Source: Anarhynchus alexandrinus
Taxonomy: Eukaryota; Chordata; Aves; Charadriiformes; Charadriidae
DNA: 64,000 bases
NCBI GenBank assembly: GCA_008711295.1
Contig: VUYV01000017.1
Location: 545,303-609,302 of the forward strand
Reading direction: 5' to 3'
Shown here piece after piece: positions 1 through 12,600 of the stretch (position 1 is the first letter of the stretch; each line of letters starts with the position of its first letter). A program made the position numbers and the translations under genes. The notes beneath the pieces are model-generated. The model was given only the letters and a program-made list of their open reading frames with translations. It had not been told where the DNA came from and made no database searches.

Positions 1-605
1 ACTCCTGACGTTCCACTTACTTTGACAGCTGGGCATATTCAAAGAGTGCTGGCAGCAGTAAGGGTGATGTCCTGTCCCAGTGAAGCTAATGGTGGAAAAC
101 CTATTGGATTATTTGGGTTTGGGATTTGATTCTGTGATTACAGAGAGCTGAAGTTTTGTTTCTAATTCAAATCTTATTGCAAGCTGTGCATATCTCTTTC
201 TGATATAGTTGGAGGGAAAACATATGGAGGCCTTTCTTAAAATTATGTTTAGGGATTTATTTATTTTTTTAATTAATGATTTTTTTGTTCAATCAGGGTT
301 GTTTTTGTTTGAGTGCAGCTCACCAGTAATTCTACTCATTGAATTTCCTGAGCAGGTTTGAAGGTAAAATGGACTTTGAGGCTGTGATCCTGCAATATAT
401 ATGCAAACAACATGCCTTTCAGACCTCATTAGGGAGTTTTATGTTCACTGGGACTCTGGAATGAGGCCTTTTAGTAAAACATATGCCCTAGCCAGGAATA
501 AAGCAGGCATTTCTGTTGATCTGTAAGCAATCTGTCAAAACTTCTCTGATCAGGCTTTTTTACTATCTCGTCTTGAGTCCTTTTTTTAATGACATCTATT
601 ATCAG

Positions 606-680
606 ATTGAAATGGCGATTGAGACACTGCAAAAGTCTGATGGTCTGTCCACTCACAGAAGCTCTCTTCTCAACAGCCAT
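606..680 (+). CDS. RFX3: RFX3 exon encoding the linker before the DNA-binding domain
   Basis: This exon has 75 nt and phase 0 at both ends. The acceptor ends in TTATCAG after a T-rich tract and the donor is CAT|GTAAGT. It encodes 25 residues starting [12 protein letters not shown] and ending LLNSH, which is the RFX3 sequence just before the winged helix. It is the first coding exon recognised in the window. Confidence 0.95.
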
Positions 681-3600
681 GTAAGTTGTCTCTTCTTCAC
701 ATACACTCTCTCTTGCTTGTTCTGCATGCTTAGCCTGCCTCTAAATGTTTGTTTTATTTTATTACTACTTTTTGCTCTTAATCTTCTCATCTCAGTTGCT
801 TGTAATCTTCTACTACATCTCCCATGGCTTTATTTTGTCAGATGAAATGTCTTTATGGTATATTGTAGAGTGTTACCTGTTTCCTATGCTCTACACCTGT
901 GTTAAGACAAGTTAACACATTTTACTGTTTTGAGGATTGTAGTGTAAATGTCAAGATAAAGTTCAAATAATTCTGTTAGCTGGCTTTTGAAATTTTAAAT
1001 AAAGTTGTCTACGATACAAAGTCTGTGTACCCTCTATTATTGGGGGCACGTGAAGAGGAAGAGAAGAAAGAAACAGCATGCCTAAATAATGTCTTTAGAT
1101 TATCTTTAGGTGTTTCTTCATCTATTCTGAATAGAGAGTTTGTTATGAAATGACTTACATAAAATTTTAAAGATCCTTATGAAGACCTGGAAAAAAAAAG
1201 AAAGCATTATCTTAATTTGAAGTTCATGAAGATGTGTTAATTCAGTTGCCTTTTGCTTTGTTCTTACTCTGCAAATCTTACAGTTAAGAACTCTCCAGAT
1301 ACAAAGCTAAAAGATATTTGGGTAAGAACATGATTGCCAAATATGGTGATAAATGTATAATATATTTAACTTTAAAATAAAGGAAAAAAAGTCCGAAGTT
1401 GATTTTAAACTTCTTATATAAATAATAATATTGCTTTGTAGGTTGCTAGTCTTTCTTGAAATGTATTTTTTCTTTTGGTATTTGTGGATTTGTATTTTGT
1501 ATTTTTGCCACATCGATTAGTTTGTATTCATCTTACCTTTTTTTTCTTTCTCAGCTGTACTAATTATATAAATTCAAATTCCTTTATTGTTTTACAGAAG
1601 AAATTTAAATCTGGTTTGTGGTCTTAATGTAAGAATATTATGATAGAAGCTGTCCCTCAGAAATCAAATTAAAAATCTGTGTTTTAACAGGTTTGGGTTT
1701 TGGTGTTGGATTCTTTCTGTATGGGTCTGGTTATGTCAAAGTCAAAACTAGAATTGTTTTGTGGAAATTTTAAGCAAACTTTTTTTTTCATTAGAAAATG
1801 CCAGAATTGAAAGAGGAAAATCGCATTACAAAAAGTTATACAAAATGTTATACACAAATACTTTTAGATTCCACCTTGGTTGTTTACAAAATAATTGTTT
1901 TGAAGATAAGACAGTATGGAAATTATTTTTTAAATAATAATGGATACTATTAGATAGTATCAAAATTATTATTTAAAAGTAATTTTTAAAGGGACCATAA
2001 CTTTTTTTGGCAAAGCGTCAGAAATTTATGGTAAGACTTGGAACACTTGAAGTATTGGAAAGTTTGTGTTTAATCCTATTATGAAGTCCAGAATCGTGGT
2101 CTAAAACCAAGAAGAATTACAAGATAAGCTGCTGTGCCCCAGTAGACTGTGTTCCACTCATTCCTAGTGCTATGCACTGGTCACAATGTGTTCCTAACAA
2201 TAAGATTCTCATCCAACTGTTAAGTCTGATCATGATATTTCTTTCTTGACTGTGAAGGCTCTTTCAAAATTACACTGATAGGGATGCATCTTTGATTTGG
2301 GGGGGGGCAGGAGGGGAGGCAGGAAGGAAGATCCCTGCACATATTTTTGTGGCGATCAGTCTTTCCTAGTCTTGGTCATTTTGGAAGAAGTTAACAATCT
2401 AGATCAAACTTACTGAATGTTTTGCCTGTTTTTAAAGCGCTGCTTATTGTCTTTAAACTCAAGTAAGGACAGCATGAAGGAAGTTTAAGTACAGGTTTAA
2501 CCTTTGTCTCTTTAAACTGTTCTTCATTTTGATTTCTAATGGTTTGGTTTGGCATTTATTGAAATAATTGGGTTTAATAGGTTTTAAAATAGAATTCTAA
2601 ACTGTGTGTTTAATTAACTTTCACTTTGCAGATGATACATTAATTTGTGGGGAAAATACTAGCCTTGGGGTTGGCATTTTTGCCCTAGCATTTTCTAGGA
2701 TTTTTTTTTCCTAAGTTAATGTGTGCTTATTTTAAGGAGTTTGTCATTTGTCATCTGTTTGCTTTTCTTTCCTGATTTATTTCTGCATGAGATGGACTTA
2801 ATTATAGTTGAATGAAAAACATTGCAGCTTAATTGAAGTCACAGTCAATTTAATAGGTCTGAGTCTGTAAATATTTCATACCTTTACCCACCTTACCTTA
2901 CCTGTACAGTAGGTCAGTACTACAAATTAAAAAGCCAGGATTCAAACCTGAACAGCTCAGTTTTAGAATTATATTTCATCTCAGTAGGGAAAAAAAAAAA
3001 AAAGTTGTTCACAATAGTTTTATAATGTTTTGAGATAATTTTGCTTTTAAAATCATATATTAACTGCACTTTTTCTTCCAGCCTATAATCTAGCAAGTAA
3101 TGACTTCAAGCCGTTGCTACTAAGTAACTCCACCGAGGAGCAGAAGTTTTTATATTGCACTTATCTTTTGATTTCATCTTTTTTGGTGTTGAATAATGCA
3201 AGTTATGGTTGAAATAACATCTGTTAGAAATTCGTATCATTAATGAAGTGCACTTAAAGTGATTCATAATAGGTTATAAGCCATCTGGAGGATATCTTTA
3301 ATGCTACATACAGAACGTAATTGGAAAATAATTATATTTTGTTTGTCAGTCTCTTGGGATTGACAAAGTTTTTCCTTTTGGGGAAACCAGAACTATCTCA
3401 CACTCTGTATCTGTTCTGATTAAATTATAGATTTAATAATATGTGACAAATGTTATGTAAACATATATAATATAAATATATATTTAATAATAGATTTTAA
3501 ATGCAGATAAATGCAACAGTTGAAAGATTTAATTACCTTTGTTTCTAAGCCCAAACAGGCTTATGTCAGGTCATTACTGAAATGAGTTTAATACATTCAG

Positions 3601-6600
3601 ATAAAAGTTAATATTTACGATTATACTTTTTCTTTGGCTTTATTTCAAAATGACAAATGCTTGATGCTAGAAGCACTTGTGAATGTAAAGACTTTCAAAA
3701 TAATGATACGATAAATGATATAAATATGATGAACTGTTCTTTTTCGTTTTGTCTATTTGAAATGCAAAATTACCTGCAAACAGCTAAAAAATTTGTGTCT
3801 TGCATTTACGTCTTACTTCTGTATATTTTTCTAGAGCTTGTGTTCAAGAAATATGGAAAAGTCACGGGCATGATTTCAGTAAAAAGCAAATATGGAAATG
3901 GTGTTTGAATGGTCTAGAGTAAATTTTGTATTTGTATTGGTGAATTTCTCACTGTGATTAAAACATAGCTATAAATTCAATATATGTTATCATCTGTACT
4001 TTAGTACATAACAGTTTGTGATAAAGAAAAGGTCAGGACCGAAACACTTAATAGCTATTACACACTAAAATATTCACATTCTTTGCATGATAAGTTACAC
4101 TGAACGCTTATGGAACAGAATTTGTGCACTACTCTAAGAGAAAATAATTCTGCAAAGGAATAAATAACACATAGACCATGTATATCTCTTATTGTCATTT
4201 AATTGTGTTTTGGTTATAATAGTTACTGCTTTGGTGGACTAAATTGAAAATTGTTACACATTTGTGTGAATATCTAGCTCATTAGAGTGAAAGTTTGTAG
4301 CAAGTCTTGACAACGCAATGTCCTCAGTTTGCATTTTTACTGGATAATCAAATTAAATCCAAGGTTTTGGTAAGATATCTTTAACCTAGCAAACTTGAAT
4401 ATTCACACTGTACTACTTTGGTTTAAATACTTAGGAAAACAGAAAAATAAAATTCAAACAGAAAATGAAATTTGTGAGTCATTCAAGCTGTATCTAAAGG
4501 ACAATTACAGGGAACTGAAACCATGGCATGTACTGGGGAAAGATAAGGAAAATGTTAGCATATTAAAAAACTAAAACAGTGGAATTTAAATGTGTCCTCA
4601 GTCTATATTATTTTTGATCAATTTTGTCATTCTCCTATAATGTTAAATTTAGGAGTATTAAGTTGTCTTTTTTACTTTTTTAAATATTAGTGACAGCTAG
4701 AGGTGTTTCATGAGTGTGCACTACTTCTAACATCCAATGATGTTACATAAAAAGTCTTTTCTTGCATGTGTCTAAAATTACGTATCTACCACAATTACAG
4801 GAAAAAATTAATACTTTTCTAAGAAACTTATTCTGTTCCTCCTGGAAGTCAAAGGCAAACAGACTACAACTGAAAGGCATTGTGCCCGTAATGCTTTATA
4901 GATGTACCAATTATTTTCAGTGTTATCTAGGTTGCTCTTTGACTTACATGCAATAGCTTTTTTCTTTTGTTTATCTGAGAGTAAAAAATATCCTATGTGG
5001 TTAAGTGTCGTAATGTTTTTTTAACATTGGGCGAAGAAAAACAGTATAATATTCCAGGTTTACAAATACATAACTAACTATTGTTAATCCACAGAGGTTT
5101 TTTTTCTGCAATTTATGTGAAATATTCTCATGGTTACTTTATTTCTTCGCAGTACTAACAATTTGTCTCCCAAGCATAGATACCTTTATCAAGTATTGGT
5201 GTGTGGTACTGAATCAAAAATATTTTAAGAAGTGGACACTTATCTGAGGTCACAAGTGCAATGAGTTCTGCTATTTCCTGGTAATTCTGAAGACCCTAAA
5301 GAACTATGGTACAGCTAGCATTTAAGGAATCTCTGAAGAAGGAAGTAATTCTTTAATAGACCTTAAGAGTGGTTTCAGACCTGTCATAAATTAATTTTGT
5401 ATGGCTAAGATATTTTTAATAAAGTAATGATTTTTTTTCTGTTTTGTATGTGATATAGCTTCAATGGCTTTTAGACAACTATGAAACTGCAGAAGGAGTG
5501 AGCCTTCCAAGAAGTACCCTTTACAACCATTACTTAAGACATTGTCAGGAACATAAATTGGATCCAGTCAATGCTGCCTCCTTTGGAAAACTCATACGAT
5601 CAATCTTCATGGGATTACGGACCAGAAGACTCGGAACTAGGTTTGTGTTAATGAAATGCTGAACTATAACAGAAAATACAAGTAATAATGATGAGTAAGA
5701 AACTTGTCTGCTAGTCAAAAAGTAAATAAAACCTGTATTTAAATATTACAGTGGTTTTCTGTCAGTTTTGTCTCTTAAACAGTTTTATGTTTTTTGAGAC
5801 GTTATTTTACTTCTCCTGTTTTTGACTGTTTATGTGTTTACATTTTGATAAATACACTGCAGATTTTTATCAGTGCAAATAAAATGTAACTCGTTTAGAA
5901 ATTGCTAAGAATTATGTTTCTCCATAACTAGATAAATTGTGTTTATTTGCATATTATTTCTCTTATTCAAGTGGCTTACAAGTTAAAATGCTGGATAATA
6001 CTTGTTTAAGAGAGTGAATTAATTTCCCAAGGGTGGTAAAATGGCACCCATGTAAAACAGGTATGACAGGAGAGTCAGGCCTGATTCATGGGTATTGTTA
6101 TCCAGTCAATGTGAATTATAAAATCAATGTAATGTAGATGCATAAAACTAGTGATACTGTTCTTTTAATTCTCGCCCTTTCATGAAGGGGGAACTCCAAA
6201 TATCATTACTATGGGATTCGTGTCAAGCCAGACTCTCCTCTTAATCGACTACAAGAGGACATGCAATATATGGCTATGAGACAACAGCCCATGCAGCAGA
6301 AACAGAGGTAAAGTTTGAAATGAACACAAGTACTTATTAATATTTCTAGTTCATAAAGCTTTTACTTTTCTTTACATGGAAAAGTTGAAATTGTAATGCA
6401 ACTTTTGTTCAGCTTCTCTGCTGTAAAAAATAAAAGTTTGCTAGATATCCAGTCGACGTCACTGAAGTTAGGTTATCAGTCAACATGAAAGAATAGTTAC
6501 CTAGAAATTGTCATAAATTTGCAAAAAGTAATAATAATAAAGAGATACGATATGAACAGACGGTTCTTAACCATCTTGAATTTTTATCCCATAAGCGGAA

Positions 6601-9600
6601 GAAAAGCAGTAAGAGCTTGAATTTCAAATTTTGCTGTTTGTTTTCATTACTGTATTATTTTACATATAAGCTGCTTATAAGAGAGCTTATGATTAAGTTC
6701 AGTTTGGTATTTATTTCCTCTCCCTGCGAAGAATTAATGTGACCATAATGGTTTGCCTGTAAGTTGATTTATTTTACCTTAGCATGTGTTTTTTCCTGAG
6801 GATCCAGTGAAAGCTCAGAAGTATTTGAAAGCAGTGGCACAGTTACTGGGCTATGCTGGTGGTGTAAGAAGGTGTGAATATGCGTATGAAAAACTATATT
6901 GAACAGAAAATTTTAGGAAAAAAATTGAAATTAGTACATTTCTTTGAAATTGATTTTTATTTTACTGATGTCACTAGCCTTCCATACTACCCTCAAGTGA
7001 AATGTCTAAGATGTGTAATTTCATGAAACTCACAGGTAGAACAGCAACATATCAAGCAAGACATCTTTAGAGGTATTACCCCTAAAAAAATCCAATTGAA
7101 TGAACAGTTTGGTATAATTTACTAAGCATGTTTTGTGGCCTCGGACACAATCGGGATATGGAAAACACAACTTCAGACTTCAAATATGGGTATTACTTTA
7201 ATCTGAAATTATTTTACTGTCGCTTCCAGAAGTAGTCACAGCACTAAATACATATTCATGGTAAGATAAGGGAGACTGGGTCTGGGAGAATGAGGTACCA
7301 CCCACTGTCAGAGAAGATCAGATTCAAGACAATCTGAGGAACCTGAAGGTGCATAAATCCGCCGGACCTGATGAGATACATCCACGGGTCCTGAGGGAAC
7401 TGGCAGACAAAGTTGCTAAGCCACTGTCCATTATATTTGAGAAGTTGTGGCAATCTGGTGACGTTCCTGTTGACTGGAAAACAGGAAACATAACCCCCAT
7501 TTCTAAAAAGTGAAAAAAGGAGGACCCAGGGAACTACTGGCCACTCAGTCTCACCTCTGTGCCTGGCAATATCATGGAGCAGATCCTCCTGGGAACTACA
7601 GTAAGGCACATGGAAAGTAAGGAAGTGATTGGTGACAGCTTCACTGAAGGCAAGTCATGCCTGACAAATTTGGTGGCCTTCTGCGATAGGATTATGACAT
7701 TGGTGGATAAGGGAAGAGCAAATGACATCATCTACCTGGACTTGTGCAAAGCATTTGACAATGTCCTGTGCAACGTCCTTGTCTCTAAATTGGAGAGACA
7801 TGGATTCGACAGATGAACCACTTGGTGGATAATATATTGGCTGGATGGTCACACTCAAAGAGTTGTGGTCAACAACTTGATGTCCAAGGAGAGACCAGCG
7901 ATGAGTGGCGTTCCCCAGGGTTTGGTATTCGGATCGGGGCTGTTTGACATCTTTGTTGGTGACGCAGACAGTGGGATTGAGTGCTCCCTCAGCAAGTTTG
8001 CTGATGACACCAAGCTGTGTGGTGCAGTCAACATGCTGGAGGGAAGGGATGCCATGCAGAGGGACCTGGACAAGCTTGAGAGGTGGGCCTGTGCAAATCT
8101 CATGAAGTTCAACAAGGCCAAGTGCAAGGTCCTGCATATGTGTCGCAGCAATCCCAAGCACAGGCTGGGCAGAGAATGGATTGAGAGCAGCCCTGAGGAA
8201 AGGGATGTCGGGGTACTGGTGGATGAAAAGCTCAACATGAGCCAGCAGTGTGTGCTTGAAGCCCAGAAAGCCAATCACATTGTGGGCTCCATCAAAAGGA
8301 GCATAGCCAGCAGATTGAGGGAGGTGATTCTGCCCCTCTACACAGCTCTAGTGAGACCCCACCTGGAGTACTGCATCCAGCTCTGGGGTCCCCAACATAA
8401 GAAGGACATGGACCTGTTGGAGTGGGTCTAGAGGAGGGACACAAAAAGGCCTGGAGCCCATCTCCTGTGAAGACAGGCTGAGAGAGTTGGGGTTGTTCAG
8501 CCTGGAAAAGAGAAGGCTTCGGGGAGACCTTATAGCAGCATTCCATTACTTAAAGGGGGCCTACAGGAAAGATGGAGAGGGATTCTTTATCAGGCAGTGT
8601 AGTGATAGGATGAGGGGTAATGGTTTTAAACTGGAAGAGGGCAGGTTTAGGTTAGATATTAGGAAGAAATTCTTTACTGTGAGTGTGGTTAGACACTGGA
8701 ACAGGTTGCCCAGAGAAGTTGTGGATGCCCCATCCCTGGAGGTGTTCAAGGCCAGGTTGGATGGAGCTTTGAGTAACCTGATCTAGTGGAAGATGTCTGC
8801 CATGGCAGGGGGCTTGGAACTAGATGATCTTTAAGGTCCCTTCCATCCCAAACCATTCTGTGATTCTACGATGCATGGTCTTATGCATCTTGTGCTGGGC
8901 ATTATATAGAAGCATGATATGTCTCCCAATATGATCATGTAGGAAATTCTTCTTACAGAAATCATCGCAGGGTTATATGGTAAGAAAAGGAGATAGATAT
9001 TTACAGAACCTCTAAGCAAGCTAATTTTACCGACTCAAGCTCACCCACATGTGCACACACATACACACACAAGCACTGTCCCATTCTTATTCAATCCATA
9101 CCAATCTCAAACTGTGCTGTGAGAATCTGTAAAGATATTGATGAAGGGTGGGATCTACAAGGCACTGGGTAATTATGCTGAGTAGGTAGCTGTTACATGA
9201 GAAATACACCGCTGTAGTGGAAAAGTTGGTTATGTATTATCTTCAATTAATTCTGGCAGTAAGACAGAGGAGAATAGGAAAAGGAGAGGAGTGGAAGCCT
9301 CTACGACCTGTCTGCTATACTGACTGCAGAAAAGACCTCCATGTTGCTGTATCTTAATAATAACAATGGCTTTGTTATTAAATCCTTAAAAGCTGCTGTC
9401 CCAATATACCTTCCTAGATGAAGCATCATCTCTTTGCTTAGGAACTTGCATTACTTACCTTTTTGTCTTTTAAGATAAAAGACAGGCTGATCTCTTTACA
9501 CTTCTGAAACCTTGTGATGTCCAGTTAGGTACCTTAGAAATGGAAACATTGTTCCTATAGTTCTACTAGTGTACTATTTATACAAAGTAGTTCTGAGGAT

Positions 9601-12600
9601 CTTTGTTCATCCCTGTCCTGGTTTGAGATAGAATAAAACCAATTTTCTTTTTAGTAATTTTACTTTTCAGTTAAGTCTCTTCTAACTGAATATGCTCTCT
9701 GAAATAAAGGGCATACTTTTCAGATAGTGTCTGCTTCCAGACTGAGAAGGCCTGATGTCTATAGTTAATACTAAGGAACGGGATGCAGAGAGGCTCTTGT
9801 TTATACTTATTGCTGTAACAGCCAAGGTCAGCTAACTTTGTAATGTGCCACGTTGGAGGGTTGGAATTGAGAGAGTGTAGAGGGGTCCCACCTGCAGGGA
9901 GTAGCTGGATAGGTGACCCAGAACTGATCAACGGGGTATTCCATCCCATCTGCCTCATGTGCAGTATAAAAGCTGAGGGATACAAGGGGTCAGCCTCTTT
10001 TTTCAATGGCCGGTGTCTGAGGAGGACTCTGTCCGTTTTTCTGCCTCTGATCTTGATCCATATGTTCCTGAATCCATTTCCCATCTGCCGCTGAGTCCAG
10101 TCTGGGATTTTCTCAGGGCCTGCCGGCAACGTGATCATCTGGGAGCTCAACATGGTTTTTATATGTGTTTGTACTTCATTATTTTCTTATTAATATTATT
10201 TTTTTTTCTTTTTATTGTTCATATTCTGTTGAACCTGCTTTAGTTTTTTTCTCTCTTACTTATTCTCTCTTCCTTCCCTTCTGGGAAGAGGGGCTATCAG
10301 AGCATCTGTCATTTATTTAGTGACTGGCCCAGCCTAAACTTTGACAATCTCTTAGTTCAGGGTAGACAGATCTCAGTAAAATGTTTTCTGTCTTTCCAAA
10401 ATCCCAGTATCCCAAATAAATAACATACAGAGATCAAGGAGCTAGCCAGACTTTGACAGTTGCACTGTGAAATATGTACATTGTCTCTGCTTTGTGTACC
10501 ATCAATCATGCTAGTAATACTGACTAAGATATAGAAATTTTCAGAATGAAGGTGTTTATCCAACAAAATGTAGGAAATTTTCATTGAAAAATGGAAACTC
10601 ATGAGCCACTATTACTTTAAGTTACTTATTCATACTTTTCTATACTAGAAAACTGTAAAAATTTTTAATAGAAACAGGGATTTTTAAAGCCTAATTTGAT
10701 GATTCCAGAACATTTTTGTCTCATTGGAATGTGGTGATTATAATAGTCATTTTAGAAAAAGATTTAACAAATATATTAAATTACTCCACAATCTAGCCTG
10801 TTTACTTCATTAAAGCCACATCATGAGCTTTCATCCATTCACCACTCATTGTTGCCTTGCTTTTTAATTTTAGGGTAGTTTTTGGAGGTACAATGTCAAG
10901 CTTTATTCCACATTCTTGAAATAAAAATGACTGTATATTTTGCATGAATAATTTTAATAGAAACTGAAATATGCTTGTGTTTTGTAGCCCTCAGAAGCAA
11001 GGGTTTGGGGAGAAAAAAGAAATGCTAAATATAGAAATGGCTTGACTTAAAACTTTAATTGCACGATTGAAAAAATGAACTGATTTTTGAAGTAAGATTT
11101 CTTCCACGTTTACAGAACATGCTTAGTATCTCATTTCAGTGTTTGATATATGTCTGTATGTATTTTTATAATAATAACAGTGTTTTGAAGAATTCTAGCA
11201 GGATTGATTAAGAGATGGAGTGAATATTATCATTTGCATGATTAGGGTAACATCGCTCTTCCTCTAGCTTTATTAATATTTCTAATGCTTCTTATGTCCT
11301 TTAAATCAGTGGTGAATTGCAGTCAATATGCTTTTTCTGTGTAGTTATACCAATTTTACCACCTCTATTAGACACGTCTAATTGGATAAACACTTCTAGT
11401 TTTTTTGGAAAGACTGTAGTCTGAATGTATGCTACTGGTCATTTTTCTTCATTCCCTCTCTAAATGTGATGGTCATGCACCTTATCTGTTGGCATAACTC
11501 AAATATCCAAAAGTGTTTTTGTATGTTCATGTTCAGAGTTTATTCTGGGCTTCAATTCAAGGGTGTGAGATTAATCAGACATAAATTTCAGATGGAAGGT
11601 AATGCTGTTAGTTGCTTAGTCTTGGCTGTGATCACTGTGAGCTGTGGGAGTACTCTTTCTTTGTTCCAGTAAGAATTAAAAACAGAGTAACTACACATCA
11701 CAGATGCTAACAGTCCTATCTTCCAGCTGAGACAGTTGTTTGGCAACAACAACCACATATCAAGAAACTTAAAGCACCGTGGAACTGAAGAAATGCAGTT
11801 ACCAACTAGTTTTGGCTGGAAGATAATAGCTAACACCCTGCCTTTCAGCTAGACCTGGTGTATGGGTCAGACTTGCAATGGAAGGCCTGGCTTGCCTCTG
11901 TCATCCTGCTCTTAGGTGTTTTCCAGGGTAGGAAACACCAAGATGTTTAAATGTTTATATTATCCATCAGTTCTGGATCCAACGCAGGCCTGACTAATGG
12001 TGAATGGACATCAGACAAAGATTGTTAGGAAGAAATATCCAGCCCAAATATTATGCCAAATATATTTGCACAGTTTTAAGTCTGGCACTAAACACTTGCC
12101 ACTTCAAAGTACAAACTTAGTATGAAATCTCTTTCCCATAAACATTCATTGTTGGACCATTTAAGGGAAGTGTATCAGAGATACGATTCATAAAGTCAAG
12201 TTCCATTTTCAGCCTGTTCTTATTTAGCTCTTCATGAGTAGAAGCTTGTGGCTCAGAAGCTGAATTACCCTTATCACTTAATCTAAGGAAATTAATATGG
12301 GCATGGTTGTCTTTTCTTTAGGGCATTCATAACAATGTATGTTTTAAACTCTATTTCCAGAAGTAAACCTCCAGCTTTCCAAATTAATTTCAAATATATC
12401 TTTCAGTTCTTGCACACAGCAATTGTACCTTTTTGCTTTCGTTTATGGGAGCTGAACATTCAGCTAAGTTTTATTTTAAATAAATACAATAACTGTTGTT
12501 ATCTACTGTACATTATAACATTTAGCTAGCACATATATTGTCCTAACCAGAAATCATTAAACAGTGCTTGCTATAGATGTTGTTGACCCTGTGTATTTAT

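Noticed and set aside
7655..8278. 207-codon ORF on the minus strand
   Set aside because: It is the antisense of the CR1 reverse transcriptase region; CR1 identity on the + strand explains it.
9671..10153. 160-codon ORF on the minus strand and short + strand ORFs
   Set aside because: They lie inside the solo LTR, which is non-coding, and show no known domain.
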